NCBI RefSeq assembly: GCF_022230955.1 | Contig: NZ_JAKKFI010000063.1 | Location: 38,520 to 102,519 of the forward strand | Origin: Micromonospora cabrerizensis | GTDB lineage: Bacteria; Actinomycetota; Actinomycetes; Mycobacteriales; Micromonosporaceae | Length of the DNA: 64,000 nucleotides | Reading direction: 5' to 3' | In this document: positions 25,474 to 33,672 of the stretch, piece after piece | Position numbering within the stretch: position 1 is the stretch's first letter | Layout of the letters: each line of letters begins with the position of its first letter | Notes under the pieces: model-generated | Database searches by the model: none | What the model was told of the DNA's origin: nothing | Seen by the model: the letters and a program-made list of their open reading frames with translations, nothing else | Program-made: the position numbers and the translations under genes

Positions 25474-26199
25474 TCAGTCGACCACGACCGGGCGGGACAG
25501 TTGCTCGGCCAGGAGCGCGGGTGCCTCCGCCAGCGAGGGGCCGTACCAGGTGAGGTGCCGACCGGAGAGCAGAGCGCACGGTACGCCGGGGAACGCCTCG
25601 GGGCCGTCGTCGGCGGTGAACCGGTACGGCTCGTCGGGCAGCACCACCAACTCGGGCTCCCGTTCGCGCAGCTCGGCGAGGGTGGGACGGGGGTAGCGCT
25701 CGGGATGCTCATCGTAGGTGTTGACCACGCCGAGCCGACGCAGCACGTCACCGGCGAACGTGTCCCCGCCGAGCACCACCCACGGCCGACGCCAGACCGG
25801 CACCACCGCCCGGCGGGGCGGGGCCAGCCGGGGTGGCTCGGCCCACGCCCGCCGGGCGTCAGCCAGCCAGGCCGGCTCCGTCGGCGCCCCCAGCTCGGCC
25901 AGCAGCTCGCCCAGCTCGGTCAGCGCGCCCGCGACGGTACGCGGATAGGTGACCCGCACCGGCACGCCGGCCGCCCGCAACGCCTCCGCGTCGTCGCGGC
26001 GGTTCTCCTCCACGTTCAGCAGCACCAGATCCGGCCGCAGGGCGCGCACCCGGTCCAGGTCCGGATACTTGCTGCCGCCGACCCGGGCGACGTCGAGCCC
26101 GGCCGGGCGGCTGCACCAGTCGGTGGCCCCGACCAGCAATCCCGGCAGGGTCACCGCCACCGCCTCGGTCAGTGACGGCACCAACGACACCACCCGCAC
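25474..26199 (-). CDS. Helical-backbone metal receptor / BtuF-like cobalamin-binding protein, cytosolic form
   Basis: About 241 aa. VVSLVPSLTEAV at the N-terminus, LVGATDWCSRPAG, VGGSKYPDLDRVRALRPDLVLLN and the final ELVVLPDEPYRF block match the periplasmic-binding-protein fold of BtuF/FepB-like receptors. There is no signal peptide or lipobox, so it is not an ordinary transporter subunit and may work inside the cell. I chose the GTG at 26199 because GGAGG lies 7 bp upstream. In-frame codons extend to 26232. No ABC transporter genes are adjacent. Confidence 0.78.
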   Translation of the reverse strand: MRVVSLVPSLTEAVAVTLPGLLVGATDWCSRPAGLDVARVGGSKYPDLDRVRALRPDLVLLNVEENRRDDAEALRAAGVPVRVTYPRTVAGALTELGELLAELGAPTEPAWLADARRAWAEPPRLAPPRRAVVPVWRRPWVVLGGDTFAGDVLRRLGVVNTYDEHPERYPRPTLAELREREPELVVLPDEPYRFTADDGPEAFPGVPCALLSGRHLTWYGPSLAEAPALLAEQLSRPVVVD

Positions 26200-26259
26200 C
26201 CGCGTACCTCCGTCCGCCACCGGTCCCGGCACCGATCATGCCCGTCGTGGCACCGTCCG

Positions 26260-26820
26260 TCAGGGCCGGCCCGGCTCGACGCGGGCGGTCACGTCGAGGT
26301 GCGCGGGCGTGCAGCCGGCGGTCGCCGCGAACCGGCGGACCGCGGCGTCGACGTGCTCGCGTACGGCGTCGACCGGGGCGTCGGCCGCCAGATCCACCCG
26401 GATCCACACGTCGGGACGCCCCGGCGCTCCGGTGAGCACCACCCGGGCGCGGCGCACCCCGGGGTCGCCGACCAGGTCGCGCTCCAGTGCGCCGACGAGC
26501 ACGTCGGTGGCCAGGCGGGTGCGCCCCGGGTGGCGTCCGGGCTGGCTCAACATGCCGTGCAGTGTTTGGCGGGGTCGGCGCACCTCACGGCCCAACAGGC
26601 GCTGCCCGGTGAGGGCGGTGAGTACTCCGGCGACCGCTGCGGCCAGGGTGCTCCACGGCGCGGCCACCCGCCACGCGTCCAGTAACCCCGCGCCGAGCAG
26701 TGCCGCGCCCGAGTCGCTGTCCGGCAGTGAGGCGAGGTTGGCGCCCAGCGCGGTCGTTCCGAGCACCACCAGCAGCAGCGCGACGACAGTCCACAGCAGC
26801 CGGTGCGCGGCGTCCGTCAT
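26260..26820 (-). CDS. Alkaline-shock membrane-anchor (AmaP)-like protein
   Basis: 186 aa. Two N-terminal hydrophobic helices (about 5-35 and 50-75, LLWTVVALLLVVLGTTALG) are followed by a soluble Asp23-like C-terminal part that ends LDVTARVEPGRP. It probably anchors Asp23 at the membrane in the envelope stress response. ATGA overlap with the upstream Asp23 gene shows translational coupling. Confidence 0.75.
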   Translation of the reverse strand: MTDAAHRLLWTVVALLLVVLGTTALGANLASLPDSDSGAALLGAGLLDAWRVAAPWSTLAAAVAGVLTALTGQRLLGREVRRPRQTLHGMLSQPGRHPGRTRLATDVLVGALERDLVGDPGVRRARVVLTGAPGRPDVWIRVDLAADAPVDAVREHVDAAVRRFAATAGCTPAHLDVTARVEPGRP

Positions 26821-27950
26821 GCCGGCCGCCGGCGGGGCAGCAGCCGGATCTCGATCCGACCGGCACGGGGGGAGGCCAGCTGTCGCAGCTCCTGGCGCAC
26901 CGCGAACTCGACCTCCGCACGGGCCGCCGGGTCGCCGGTGGCTCGCACCCGGGGGCGCCACTGGTCACCGCGCCGGCGGATCCGCACCCGCGCCCGGCGT
27001 ACGCCGGGCACGGTCGCGGCCGCCTCGGTCAACCGGCGTTCCACGCACCGCCGCCGTAGGTGCCAGCCGTCCCGCTCGTCGGTTCGCAGGCGGACCGGTG
27101 TCCAGCGGCGCAGCTGGGCGGCCAGGATCACCAGGCCCAGCAACACGGCTGCGCCGGCCACGGCGCGAACCTCCGAGTCGTGCCAACGGGTACTGGTCAG
27201 CGCGTCGTACCAGCCGGTGCGCGCGAGCAGCGACGCCGGGCGACCCAGCGTGACCAGCAGCGCCTGCACGGCCAGCAGCACGCCGCCGACGAGCAGGGCG
27301 ACGGCCAGCAGCACCGAGGCGGCCCGGTTGATCGTCCGCATGTCGGCCTCCGGCCAACGGGCGGGCCGTCCTGCCGCGGCGCCGTCCACCCCGGGGACGA
27401 GCAGGTCGTCCACCGTGATGGTCACCGCGGCCACGGTGAGGCCGGTGCCGGCGGCCACCCGCTCGCAGACCGCGACCCGGACCGCCTCGCTGACGGCGGG
27501 CACGCTGTTTCCGTACGAGGTGACCAGGTGCAGGTCGAGTCCCACGGACCCGCCGCCCAGACGGACGGCGGCCGGGTGAGCGCTGGTCACGCCGGACACC
27601 CGGCGGGCCGCTTCGGCCGCGATCCGAGCGACGTCCGCCGCCCCGACGGTGCCCGGATCGCGTCGCTCCGGCCCGATGCCGGCACGAGGTCGACTGGTCG
27701 GATACCGGCCCGCGCCGACGGGCGTGGTGGGGCTGCTGGTCGGGATGACGCGCGTGGTGCCGGCGGTCTGGCGGAGGGCGACGGGCCGCGAGGGAACCCG
27801 GTGGTGTCGCCCCGCGCGGTCAGCGCGAGGGCGCCGGCGGATGGTCGGGTCACCGGCCAGTCGGGGCCGGCGGGCGCGACGCGGGTCGTCCTGCCGGCGG
27901 CCGGCGGCCAGACGGCTACCGGCTGGGGTGCCGAGCTGTTGTCGCGACAT
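26817..27950 (-). CDS. Asp23/Gls24 domain fused to a two-helix membrane domain
   Basis: 377 aa. Residues 1-100 are basic and Pro/Arg-rich. About 100-190 is an Asp23/Gls24 envelope-stress domain (VARIAAEAARRVSGVTSAHP, VGLDLHLVTSYGNSVPAVSEAVRVAV). Then an internal M-R-T-I start-like point is followed by two hydrophobic helices (VLLAVALLVGGVLLAVQALL) and a basic C-terminal domain like those of separate DUF6286-type proteins. The frame is open across the junction, so this is a real fusion unless a frameshift hides two genes. GGGAGG lies 5 bp before the ATG at 27950. It is coupled to the AmaP-like gene. Confidence 0.7.
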   Translation of the reverse strand: MSRQQLGTPAGSRLAAGRRQDDPRRARRPRLAGDPTIRRRPRADRAGRHHRVPSRPVALRQTAGTTRVIPTSSPTTPVGAGRYPTSRPRAGIGPERRDPGTVGAADVARIAAEAARRVSGVTSAHPAAVRLGGGSVGLDLHLVTSYGNSVPAVSEAVRVAVCERVAAGTGLTVAAVTITVDDLLVPGVDGAAAGRPARWPEADMRTINRAASVLLAVALLVGGVLLAVQALLVTLGRPASLLARTGWYDALTSTRWHDSEVRAVAGAAVLLGLVILAAQLRRWTPVRLRTDERDGWHLRRRCVERRLTEAAATVPGVRRARVRIRRRGDQWRPRVRATGDPAARAEVEFAVRQELRQLASPRAGRIEIRLLPRRRPA

Positions 27951-28077
27951 GCTGACCTCCCGGCCGGTCCGCTACCGGCGACCCGGCTGAATACACCCGT
28001 CGCGCACCCGGGGAACACGACTCCTGCGTGACCTGCGTCACAGGTCCGGGTCGGACGCTGGCACTGACCGGTGGTTC

Positions 28078-28105
28078 TTGACACGCTTCTACAACGTTGT
28101 AATCC
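28078..28105 (+). promoter_or_regulatory. Promoter with LacI-type operator for the PhyH gene
   Basis: TTGACA (28078-28083) is separated by 16 bp from TAATCC (28100-28105). The palindrome TACAACGTTGTA (28090-28101) fills the spacer and touches the -10 box, a classical repressor position. The same 12-bp palindrome occurs at the GH43 promoter (46089-46100). Confidence 0.75.
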
Positions 28106-28130
28106 ACGCTTCGACCCCCGGGAGCCCTCG

Positions 28131-29000
28131 ATGCGCGTTTCTCCGGCACAGCCAGCGGCGTCGCCCGCCCACCCGTCCGCCGTTCCCGACGAGGTGCCGG
28201 TCGAGGCGCTCGGCGACCTCTACCGCGACGGCATCACGGCCTGCCGGGCCGCCTTCGACGCGACGTGGGTGGACCAGGTCGGCGAGGATGTCACCGCCGC
28301 CTTCGACGAGGCGCGCTCGCGCCCCGACGGCGCCGTCGGGCGAGGCCCGCAGCGCTGGTACGTGGAGATCCATCCGGAGCAGCTGCGCGGCTTCGTCGAA
28401 CTGGTCACCCAGCCCTGGGTGGTGTCGGTCTGCCAGGCGGTGCTGGGCCCGGAGTACGAGATCGTCGAGCTGGGCTTCGACATCCCCTTCCCCGGCGCGG
28501 CCCTGCAACCGTGGCACCGGGACTTCCCCATGCCGGAGGAGACCCGCCGGCAGCGGCGGCTCACCTCGTTGGCGTTCAACCTGACCACCGTCGACACGGT
28601 GGAGGAGATGGGGCCGTTCGAGATCGCCCCGGGCACCCAGTGGGACCACGGCGCCGACTTCGACCACGCGATGTTCCCGCCACGGGAGCGTTACCCGCGC
28701 TACCAGCAGCGGGCGGTGCGCAAGTATCCGCAGCGTGGGGACATCTCGGCCCGTTCGGCGCTGACCATCCACCGCGGCACCCCGAACGTCTCCCGTCTGG
28801 CCCGCCCGGTGCTGGTGCTCGGCGTCGACGCGCCGGGAGCGGGAAACGCCGCCCACCACGACATGGCTGTCACCCGCAGCTACTGGGAGAGCCTGCCCCC
28901 GTTTGTCCGGGAGCACCTGCCCTGCCCGGTGGTGGACCGGCTGGAGCCGATCCGGCAGAAGCACACCATCGAGGGCCTGGTGATGGGCGCCGCCGAGTAA
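28131..29000 (+). CDS. Phytanoyl-CoA dioxygenase family protein
   Basis: 289 aa, cytosolic Fe(II)/2-oxoglutarate oxygenase. LQPWHRDFPMPEE supplies the HxD iron ligands (about H127, D129). The distal histidine and the 2-oxoglutarate arginine are in LTIHRGTPNVSR. Substrate unknown. GGGAG sits 6 bp before the ATG. It stands alone under a LacI-type operator shared with a secreted glycosidase, which hints at sugar-linked induction and perhaps a carbohydrate-derived or secondary-metabolite substrate. Confidence 0.83.
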   Translation: MRVSPAQPAASPAHPSAVPDEVPVEALGDLYRDGITACRAAFDATWVDQVGEDVTAAFDEARSRPDGAVGRGPQRWYVEIHPEQLRGFVELVTQPWVVSVCQAVLGPEYEIVELGFDIPFPGAALQPWHRDFPMPEETRRQRRLTSLAFNLTTVDTVEEMGPFEIAPGTQWDHGADFDHAMFPPRERYPRYQQRAVRKYPQRGDISARSALTIHRGTPNVSRLARPVLVLGVDAPGAGNAAHHDMAVTRSYWESLPPFVREHLPCPVVDRLEPIRQKHTIEGLVMGAAE

Positions 29001-29103
29001 CGGTCGGCCAGTCACCTCCGACCGGCCGCACCGCCGAGGCGCACGTCATGATCGACCACCTAGACTCGGCCCGGCGCGACCGACCGGCGGATGGATCAGG
29101 CAG

Positions 29104-29985
29104 ATGACGAGCATCGGCAGCGACGACCGTGGCTGGCTGCGGGCGGTGCCCGCCGAGGACGGACGCGACCCGCTGCTCACCCGCGCCGGCCACCGGGTCC
29201 ACCCGGCGCGCCGGCTCAGCGACCTGGTCCAGGGACGCCCTCCCGGTGTCACCGGCAGCCAGTGGAGTTCGGCCAGCCGCGCCAGCTTCGACTTCGTGGT
29301 CTGCGCGGCCGACACCGGCCGGGCGATCGTCGCCGTGGAGATCGGCCCCGTCGCGCCCGCCGGGTCGGCCGAGCAGCGCGTCGAGCGGCTGAAGGACGCG
29401 GTGAGCGCCGCCGTCGGCCTGCCGGTGCTGCGGGTCGGTTCGCCGACGTTGCGGGCGAGCGAGCACGGCCGCCGCCTGGTGGAGTACGTCATCGACGCGC
29501 GCGCCTACGCTGCCGGTGCCGCCGGGGCGACGGCCGCCCGGGACGACCCCGCCCCGGTGGGTTTCCGCGACATCCTCGGGCGGCTGCCCGACGGCCGCAC
29601 CGGACCGGTCAACGACCTCGGCGCGCTGACCCGGGCGGCGGCGGTCGAGGCGTACGTGGCCGGGCGCGTGGCCGACCCGATCGTGCGGGGCCTGCACGTG
29701 CGCTGGGTGGACGGGCCGGCGCAGGGGTGGAGTTGGGTGCAGGTCCGTCCCGACGCGTGCCTCGTCGAGCGGGTCACGGTGACGGAGCACCGATTCTCCT
29801 GCGGCATCGACGCGGCCCGGCTGGCCGAGGACCTCGCGACGGTCGCCGTCGGGGAACGGCTGCGGGAGAACGTCGCCTCGGAGCTGTTGCCGCGCGCCGA
29901 GTTGACCGAACAGATCGTCGCGCTGAGCGGACGCCGCCACGAACTGGTGGGCGGGTTCGCCTTCGACCACCTCTGCGCCGACTGA
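29104..29985 (+). CDS. DUF2726-like protein (nuclease-fold relative), function unknown
   Basis: 293 aa, soluble. Residues 28-120 look like a DUF2726 domain: RVHPARRLSDLV, then FDFVVCAADTGRAIVAVEI, RVERLKDAVSAAVGLPVLRV and TLRASE. The D, E and K spacing recalls restriction-endonuclease-like folds. The remaining 170 residues are not recognised. The start ATG has only a weak AGG site. No partner genes. Confidence 0.65.
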   Translation: MTSIGSDDRGWLRAVPAEDGRDPLLTRAGHRVHPARRLSDLVQGRPPGVTGSQWSSASRASFDFVVCAADTGRAIVAVEIGPVAPAGSAEQRVERLKDAVSAAVGLPVLRVGSPTLRASEHGRRLVEYVIDARAYAAGAAGATAARDDPAPVGFRDILGRLPDGRTGPVNDLGALTRAAAVEAYVAGRVADPIVRGLHVRWVDGPAQGWSWVQVRPDACLVERVTVTEHRFSCGIDAARLAEDLATVAVGERLRENVASELLPRAELTEQIVALSGRRHELVGGFAFDHLCAD

Positions 29986-30277
29986 TCCGCACCCGTTCCA
30001 CCTGCTGATTTCCTGGTCCGCACCGGCGTGATGTCGGGTCGCGGCAATTTCCTGTGCGCCGGTTGAACCTTCGCGGTCGCCCACCCGTACTCCTGCGCGA
30101 ATGAACAGGATCTCCCATCCGTGTCGTCGGACGCGGGAGGCGGTGCGGAAAGGGCATCGTCGGCCATCGACGCATTACCGGTAGGTCACGGTGGTCGCCG
30201 CCGTGGCGTGCCATCTCACATCCGTCGGTCCGCCGAGGGCAGGAATCCACTACCGGATCGAGAAGGAGAACAATTCG

Positions 30278-31528
30278 ATGCGCAGGTCCACACGGGCGAG
30301 CCGGTCATCCGGCAACTCGCGGAGCAAGCGTCTGCTGGCCGTTGTCGGCACGCTCGTGGTCTTCGGCGGAGTCGTCGCCGTGACCCAGATTTCGTCGGCC
30401 CAGGACCGGCGGACAAATAAGCCGCGCCCGGCTGCTGGGCAGTGCGTGGAACCGAGCCCGGGCGCTACCGCGCCGACGGGCGGCGGTTCGACCAGCCGCA
30501 CCTGGCAGAACGGTCGGTGGGTGCGTAATCACTGGGGTGACGGACAGCAGTCGGTCCCCGAGTGTGAGGACGGCAAGGACGGCACGGTGGGCACCGGCAC
30601 GGCCATTGCCTGCCCGGACGTGACGGCCAAACTGCCGCAGGTGCCGGACCGGGCGCGGGCCGAGGTGGACCGCAACCTCGCCCAGTTGCAGACCCAGATC
30701 GCCGAGGCGGACCGCCGTCTCGCCGCCGAGGGCAACAAGGGTGAGGCGTTCATCCGCAGCGCGATCCTCCAGCCGCTGGCCGGCAAGCGACGCGCGGTGC
30801 TGGACCGGATCACGACCGCCATCGACCGGGTCGGTCCCCGGCCACAGGGTCTCGCGCAGCTCGCCGAGTGCCAGGTGCAGCCGACCAACAACACGGGCGG
30901 CAACAACGGCGGCGGCACCACTCCCACCACGACTCCCACCACGACCCCCGGCGGGAACAACGGCGGCACCGCCCCCGGCGCCGGGCTCGGCGTGCTGGCC
31001 AACGACTGTGACGAGAGCCGGCTCCAGCCGCACGACGGCTTCCAGAACGGCAACCGCTGCGTGAGCACCGAGTTCGGTGAGGTCGGCGCCGCCGCGAACA
31101 ACCCGTCGCTGCTGATCACCCAGTTCCCCCAGCAGGTCGGCCAGAACCAGGCCTTCACCCTGCGGGTCAGCACCCGCAACCTGGTCCGGGACCGCTTCCT
31201 GGCCGCCGGTCAGGGTGGCTACTACGTGGAGAGCTCGCTGCTCAACGCCCAGGGCCTGGTCCGGGGTCACTTCCACACCGCCTGCCGGATGCTGGACAGC
31301 CTGACCGCTCCGCCGGAGCCGCAGGAGGTGCCCGCGTTCTTCGTCGCGACCGAGGATGGCCGCGGTGGCGCCCAGCCCGACGAGGTGACCATCCAGATCC
31401 CGGGTCTGGCGGAGTCGGGTACGGCACAGTGCTCCGTCTGGGCCGGTGACGGTTCGCACCGCCTGCCGATGATGGAGCGGGCCAACCAGACCCCCGCGTT
31501 CGACTCGGTGCGGATCACCGTCAACTGA
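30278..31528 (+). CDS. Secreted protein of unknown function
   Basis: 416 aa. A basic N-terminus and one hydrophobic helix (LLAVVGTLVVFGGVVAVTQI, about 23-42) ending in SSA suggest secretion or anchoring. Parts in order: a Trp-rich segment (TWQNGRWVRNHWGDG), a helical Gln/Arg-rich region (about 115-190, coiled-coil-like), a TTPTTTPTTTPGGNNGG linker, and a C-terminal beta-rich domain of about 180 residues with four cysteines (FHTACRMLD, TAQCSVWAG). I do not recognise the family. GAAGGAGAA precedes the ATG. Followed by a very strong terminator. Confidence 0.8.
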   Translation: MRRSTRASRSSGNSRSKRLLAVVGTLVVFGGVVAVTQISSAQDRRTNKPRPAAGQCVEPSPGATAPTGGGSTSRTWQNGRWVRNHWGDGQQSVPECEDGKDGTVGTGTAIACPDVTAKLPQVPDRARAEVDRNLAQLQTQIAEADRRLAAEGNKGEAFIRSAILQPLAGKRRAVLDRITTAIDRVGPRPQGLAQLAECQVQPTNNTGGNNGGGTTPTTTPTTTPGGNNGGTAPGAGLGVLANDCDESRLQPHDGFQNGNRCVSTEFGEVGAAANNPSLLITQFPQQVGQNQAFTLRVSTRNLVRDRFLAAGQGGYYVESSLLNAQGLVRGHFHTACRMLDSLTAPPEPQEVPAFFVATEDGRGGAQPDEVTIQIPGLAESGTAQCSVWAGDGSHRLPMMERANQTPAFDSVRITVN

Positions 31529-31542
31529 TCCAGCAACGACCG

Positions 31543-31590
31543 GCGGCGGCCGGTCACCCGGGGCGACAACCTCGGGTGACCGGCCGCCGC
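31543..31590. terminator. Strong bidirectional terminator
   Basis: A perfect 18-bp stem (GCGGCGGCCGGTCACCCG with its complement) and a 12-nt loop, between the secreted protein and lsr2, which converge. Confidence 0.9.
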
Positions 31591-31660
31591 GTCGTTTCGG
31601 TGCCCAGACAAACCGACGGGGCCACGCCGTTTACGGCGGACCCCGTCGTCAACTCCTGCG

Positions 31661-32008
31661 TCAGCGGCTCTTGTACGCCTCGACGACCTCAACCGGGATC
31701 CGGCCTCGTTCGGAAATCTTGTAGCCGTTCTTGACGGCCCATTCCCGGATGGCCCGGTTTTGCTCCCGATCCATTCCCGCGCCGGCGGGTCGCCCCGGCC
31801 GCCGGACTGTGCGGGCGCTCTCCACCGGGCCACGCCCGATCCGCCGACCCGCATTGATGTAGGGATCCAGCGCCTTGCGCAGGACGCCGGCATTCTCGTC
31901 CGAGACGTCGATCGTGTAGGCCACGCCGTCGAGACTGAACTCGACCGTCCGGTCGGCCTTCCCACCGTCGAGGTCGTCGGTCAGGACCGTGATTACTTTT
32001 CTCGCCAT
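31661..32008 (-). CDS. lsr2: Lsr2 nucleoid-associated protein
   Basis: 115 aa. H-NS-like protein of actinobacteria that bridges A/T-rich DNA and silences acquired genes. The N-terminal oligomerisation domain begins [15 protein letters not shown] and contains [15 protein letters not shown]. The C-terminal DNA-binding domain has [20 protein letters not shown] with the RGR AT-hook-like motif. Full length. The upstream region 32009-32153 is noticeably A/T-richer than the window average, which suits autoregulation. Confidence 0.96.
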   Translation of the reverse strand: MARKVITVLTDDLDGGKADRTVEFSLDGVAYTIDVSDENAGVLRKALDPYINAGRRIGRGPVESARTVRRPGRPAGAGMDREQNRAIREWAVKNGYKISERGRIPVEVVEAYKSR

Positions 32009-32153
32009 TGCCGATTACTCCCTGTGTGCGGCGGGATGTGTCCAAAGTCTGACCTATCACCCCGGTAATCCGCAACAATATGCGTCCCATTCATTCGGCG
32101 CGTCGCGATTCCGTTACCGAGCAAAACCGTGAATCGCACGCGATGAAGCGGTC

Positions 32154-32777
32154 TCATTCGCCGAGGAGGCCGGCGTGCCCGGCCAGGGCGGCTGCCTCCG
32201 CCCGGTTGGACACCCGCAACTTTCGCAGCAACGCGGCGGTCATTCGTTTCACCGTCCGCTCCGAGACGTGCAGTTCGTCGGCGATCTCGATGGTGTTGCG
32301 GCCGGCCGCGATCGCGCGGAGCAGTCGACGTTCCTCGCCGTCGAGGTCGACCGGTGCGGCGCGGGTGGGCCGCAGCATGGCGTGCAGCAACTCGGCCGGC
32401 AGCACCGCCCACCCCTGCAGGATGGCCAGCAGTGGGGGTAGCAGTTCTTCCGGTTCGCTGGTCTTGGGCAGGAACCCCTCGGCACCGGCCCGCAGCGCCT
32501 CCAGTGCCGGTGCCGGGTCGGCGGAACCGGACATGGCGACCACCCGTACCCGCGGGGTGGTCCGTCGGATCGCGCCCACCGCCCGGACCCCGCCGGGCGG
32601 TGGCATGTGCAGGTCGACCAGGACCAGGTCGGGGTGCCACTGGTTGACCAGCGCCGCCGCGGCCGCGGCGTCGCCGGTCGAGGCGACCACCTCGGCCCGG
32701 CCGTCCGTGGTGATGGGGAGCAGCAACTCGAGGCCGCGGACGAAGAGGGGGTGATCGTCCACGACAACAAGTCGCAT
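32154..32777 (-). CDS. NarL/LuxR-type response regulator
   Basis: 207 aa. Receiver domain with VVVDDHP and phospho-acceptor D55 in LVLVDLHMPP. A LuxR-type HTH lies at about 145-200 (LLRAIAAGRNTIEIADELHVSERTVKRMTAALLRKL). I chose the ATG at 32777 (GGGAG 8 bp upstream). Divergent from a histidine kinase whose start is 83 bp away, its likely partner. Confidence 0.9.
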   Translation of the reverse strand: MRLVVVDDHPLFVRGLELLLPITTDGRAEVVASTGDAAAAAALVNQWHPDLVLVDLHMPPPGGVRAVGAIRRTTPRVRVVAMSGSADPAPALEALRAGAEGFLPKTSEPEELLPPLLAILQGWAVLPAELLHAMLRPTRAAPVDLDGEERRLLRAIAAGRNTIEIADELHVSERTVKRMTAALLRKLRVSNRAEAAALAGHAGLLGE

Positions 32778-32860
32778 GGTGGAGGCTCCCGGCATGTCTG
32801 CGCCGTTCCCCAGCGGGTACCGATCATGCGGGTACGCACCGAACGAGGGGAGTCGGGTGG

Positions 32861-33589
32861 ATGCGCGCACGCCACGGTCTGCAGGGCCTGCTGCGAGGGT
32901 TGCGCCGGATCGAGCCGGCTCCGGAGTTGCGAGCACCGACGGCGGATTCGGAGTTGCTGCTGCGGGTGTTGTGCCACGAGTTCCGTACGCCGATCACCAC
33001 CCTGACTTCGCTGACCCGCGCGCTGGCCGACGAGCAGCGGGAGCTCAGCGGCGCCGACCGGCGGGCGATCACCGAGTTGGTCCGCGACCAGGCCGTCCAC
33101 CTGCAAGGTCTGCTGCGCGACGCGACCGCCGGCACGGGCGCGCTGGCGCCGGCACCACAGCCGGAGCCGGCCGTCCCGCTGGCGGGCATCCTGCGTGAGG
33201 CCGCCGCGTTGGTGCCGGCCGGTCGACGGCGTGCGCGGGCCACCCGGCGGGCGGGCGCCTGCCCGGTGCCGGCCGGACGGACCCGCCAGGTGCTGGTCAA
33301 CCTGGTGGAGAACGCGCTGCGGCACGGGCCGCCGGACGGGCAGGTGGGGCTGTACGCCACGCTGCGCGGGCCGGGCCTGAGCGTCCTGGTCACCGACGAG
33401 GGGCGGGTCGACGACGCGTTGCTGTCCGCGTTGCGCCGTCCGGCGCCGGCGGTCGGGATGTCCGGGCTGGGGCTGTGGATCGTGCGGCAGCTCGTCGGGA
33501 CGGACGGGGGAACGCTGCGGGTTCACCGGCTGCGACCGCGCGGGGTGGCGCTGGAGGTGCTGCTGCCGGTGGTCCACCCGCTGCGCTGA
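32861..33589 (+). CDS. Minimal cytosolic histidine kinase
   Basis: 242 aa, no transmembrane segment and no sensor domain. HisKA dimerisation domain with the phospho-histidine in CHEFRTPITTL (H39). The HATPase_c domain has VLVNLVENALRHG (N box) and GMSGLGLWIVRQLVG (G2 box), though the G1 region (VTDEGRVDDALLSAL) is degenerate. HisKA-type kinases usually pair with OmpR-type regulators, but the neighbour is NarL-type. A GAGGGGA site precedes the ATG. Confidence 0.87.
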   Translation: MRARHGLQGLLRGLRRIEPAPELRAPTADSELLLRVLCHEFRTPITTLTSLTRALADEQRELSGADRRAITELVRDQAVHLQGLLRDATAGTGALAPAPQPEPAVPLAGILREAAALVPAGRRRARATRRAGACPVPAGRTRQVLVNLVENALRHGPPDGQVGLYATLRGPGLSVLVTDEGRVDDALLSALRRPAPAVGMSGLGLWIVRQLVGTDGGTLRVHRLRPRGVALEVLLPVVHPLR

Positions 33590-33629
33590 CCCCACCGGGA
33601 CACGGGTTGGCCCGGTCGGGTCACCGGGG

Positions 33630-33657
33630 CGGGAACGGCAGCCTCTGCCAGTTCCCG
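33630..33657 (+). promoter_or_regulatory. Palindrome upstream of manganese catalase
   Basis: CGGGAACGGCAG pairs with CTGCCAGTTCCCG with one bulged base, ending about 15 bp before the catalase ATG. It could be an operator or an mRNA hairpin close to the ribosome site. Confidence 0.5.
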
Positions 33658-33672
33658 TACCGAGGGGGTCAG

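Noticed and set aside
30001..30277. Small gene in the gap before the secreted protein
   Set aside because: The open frame reaching upstream to 30191 has no ribosome site, and the signal-peptide-like start with GAAGGAGAA lies at 30278.
33631..33656. ECF sigma-factor promoter (GGGAAC...GTT) for the manganese catalase
   Set aside because: The spacing between GGGAAC and GTT is 14 bp instead of about 18-19. The sequence is better explained as a palindrome.
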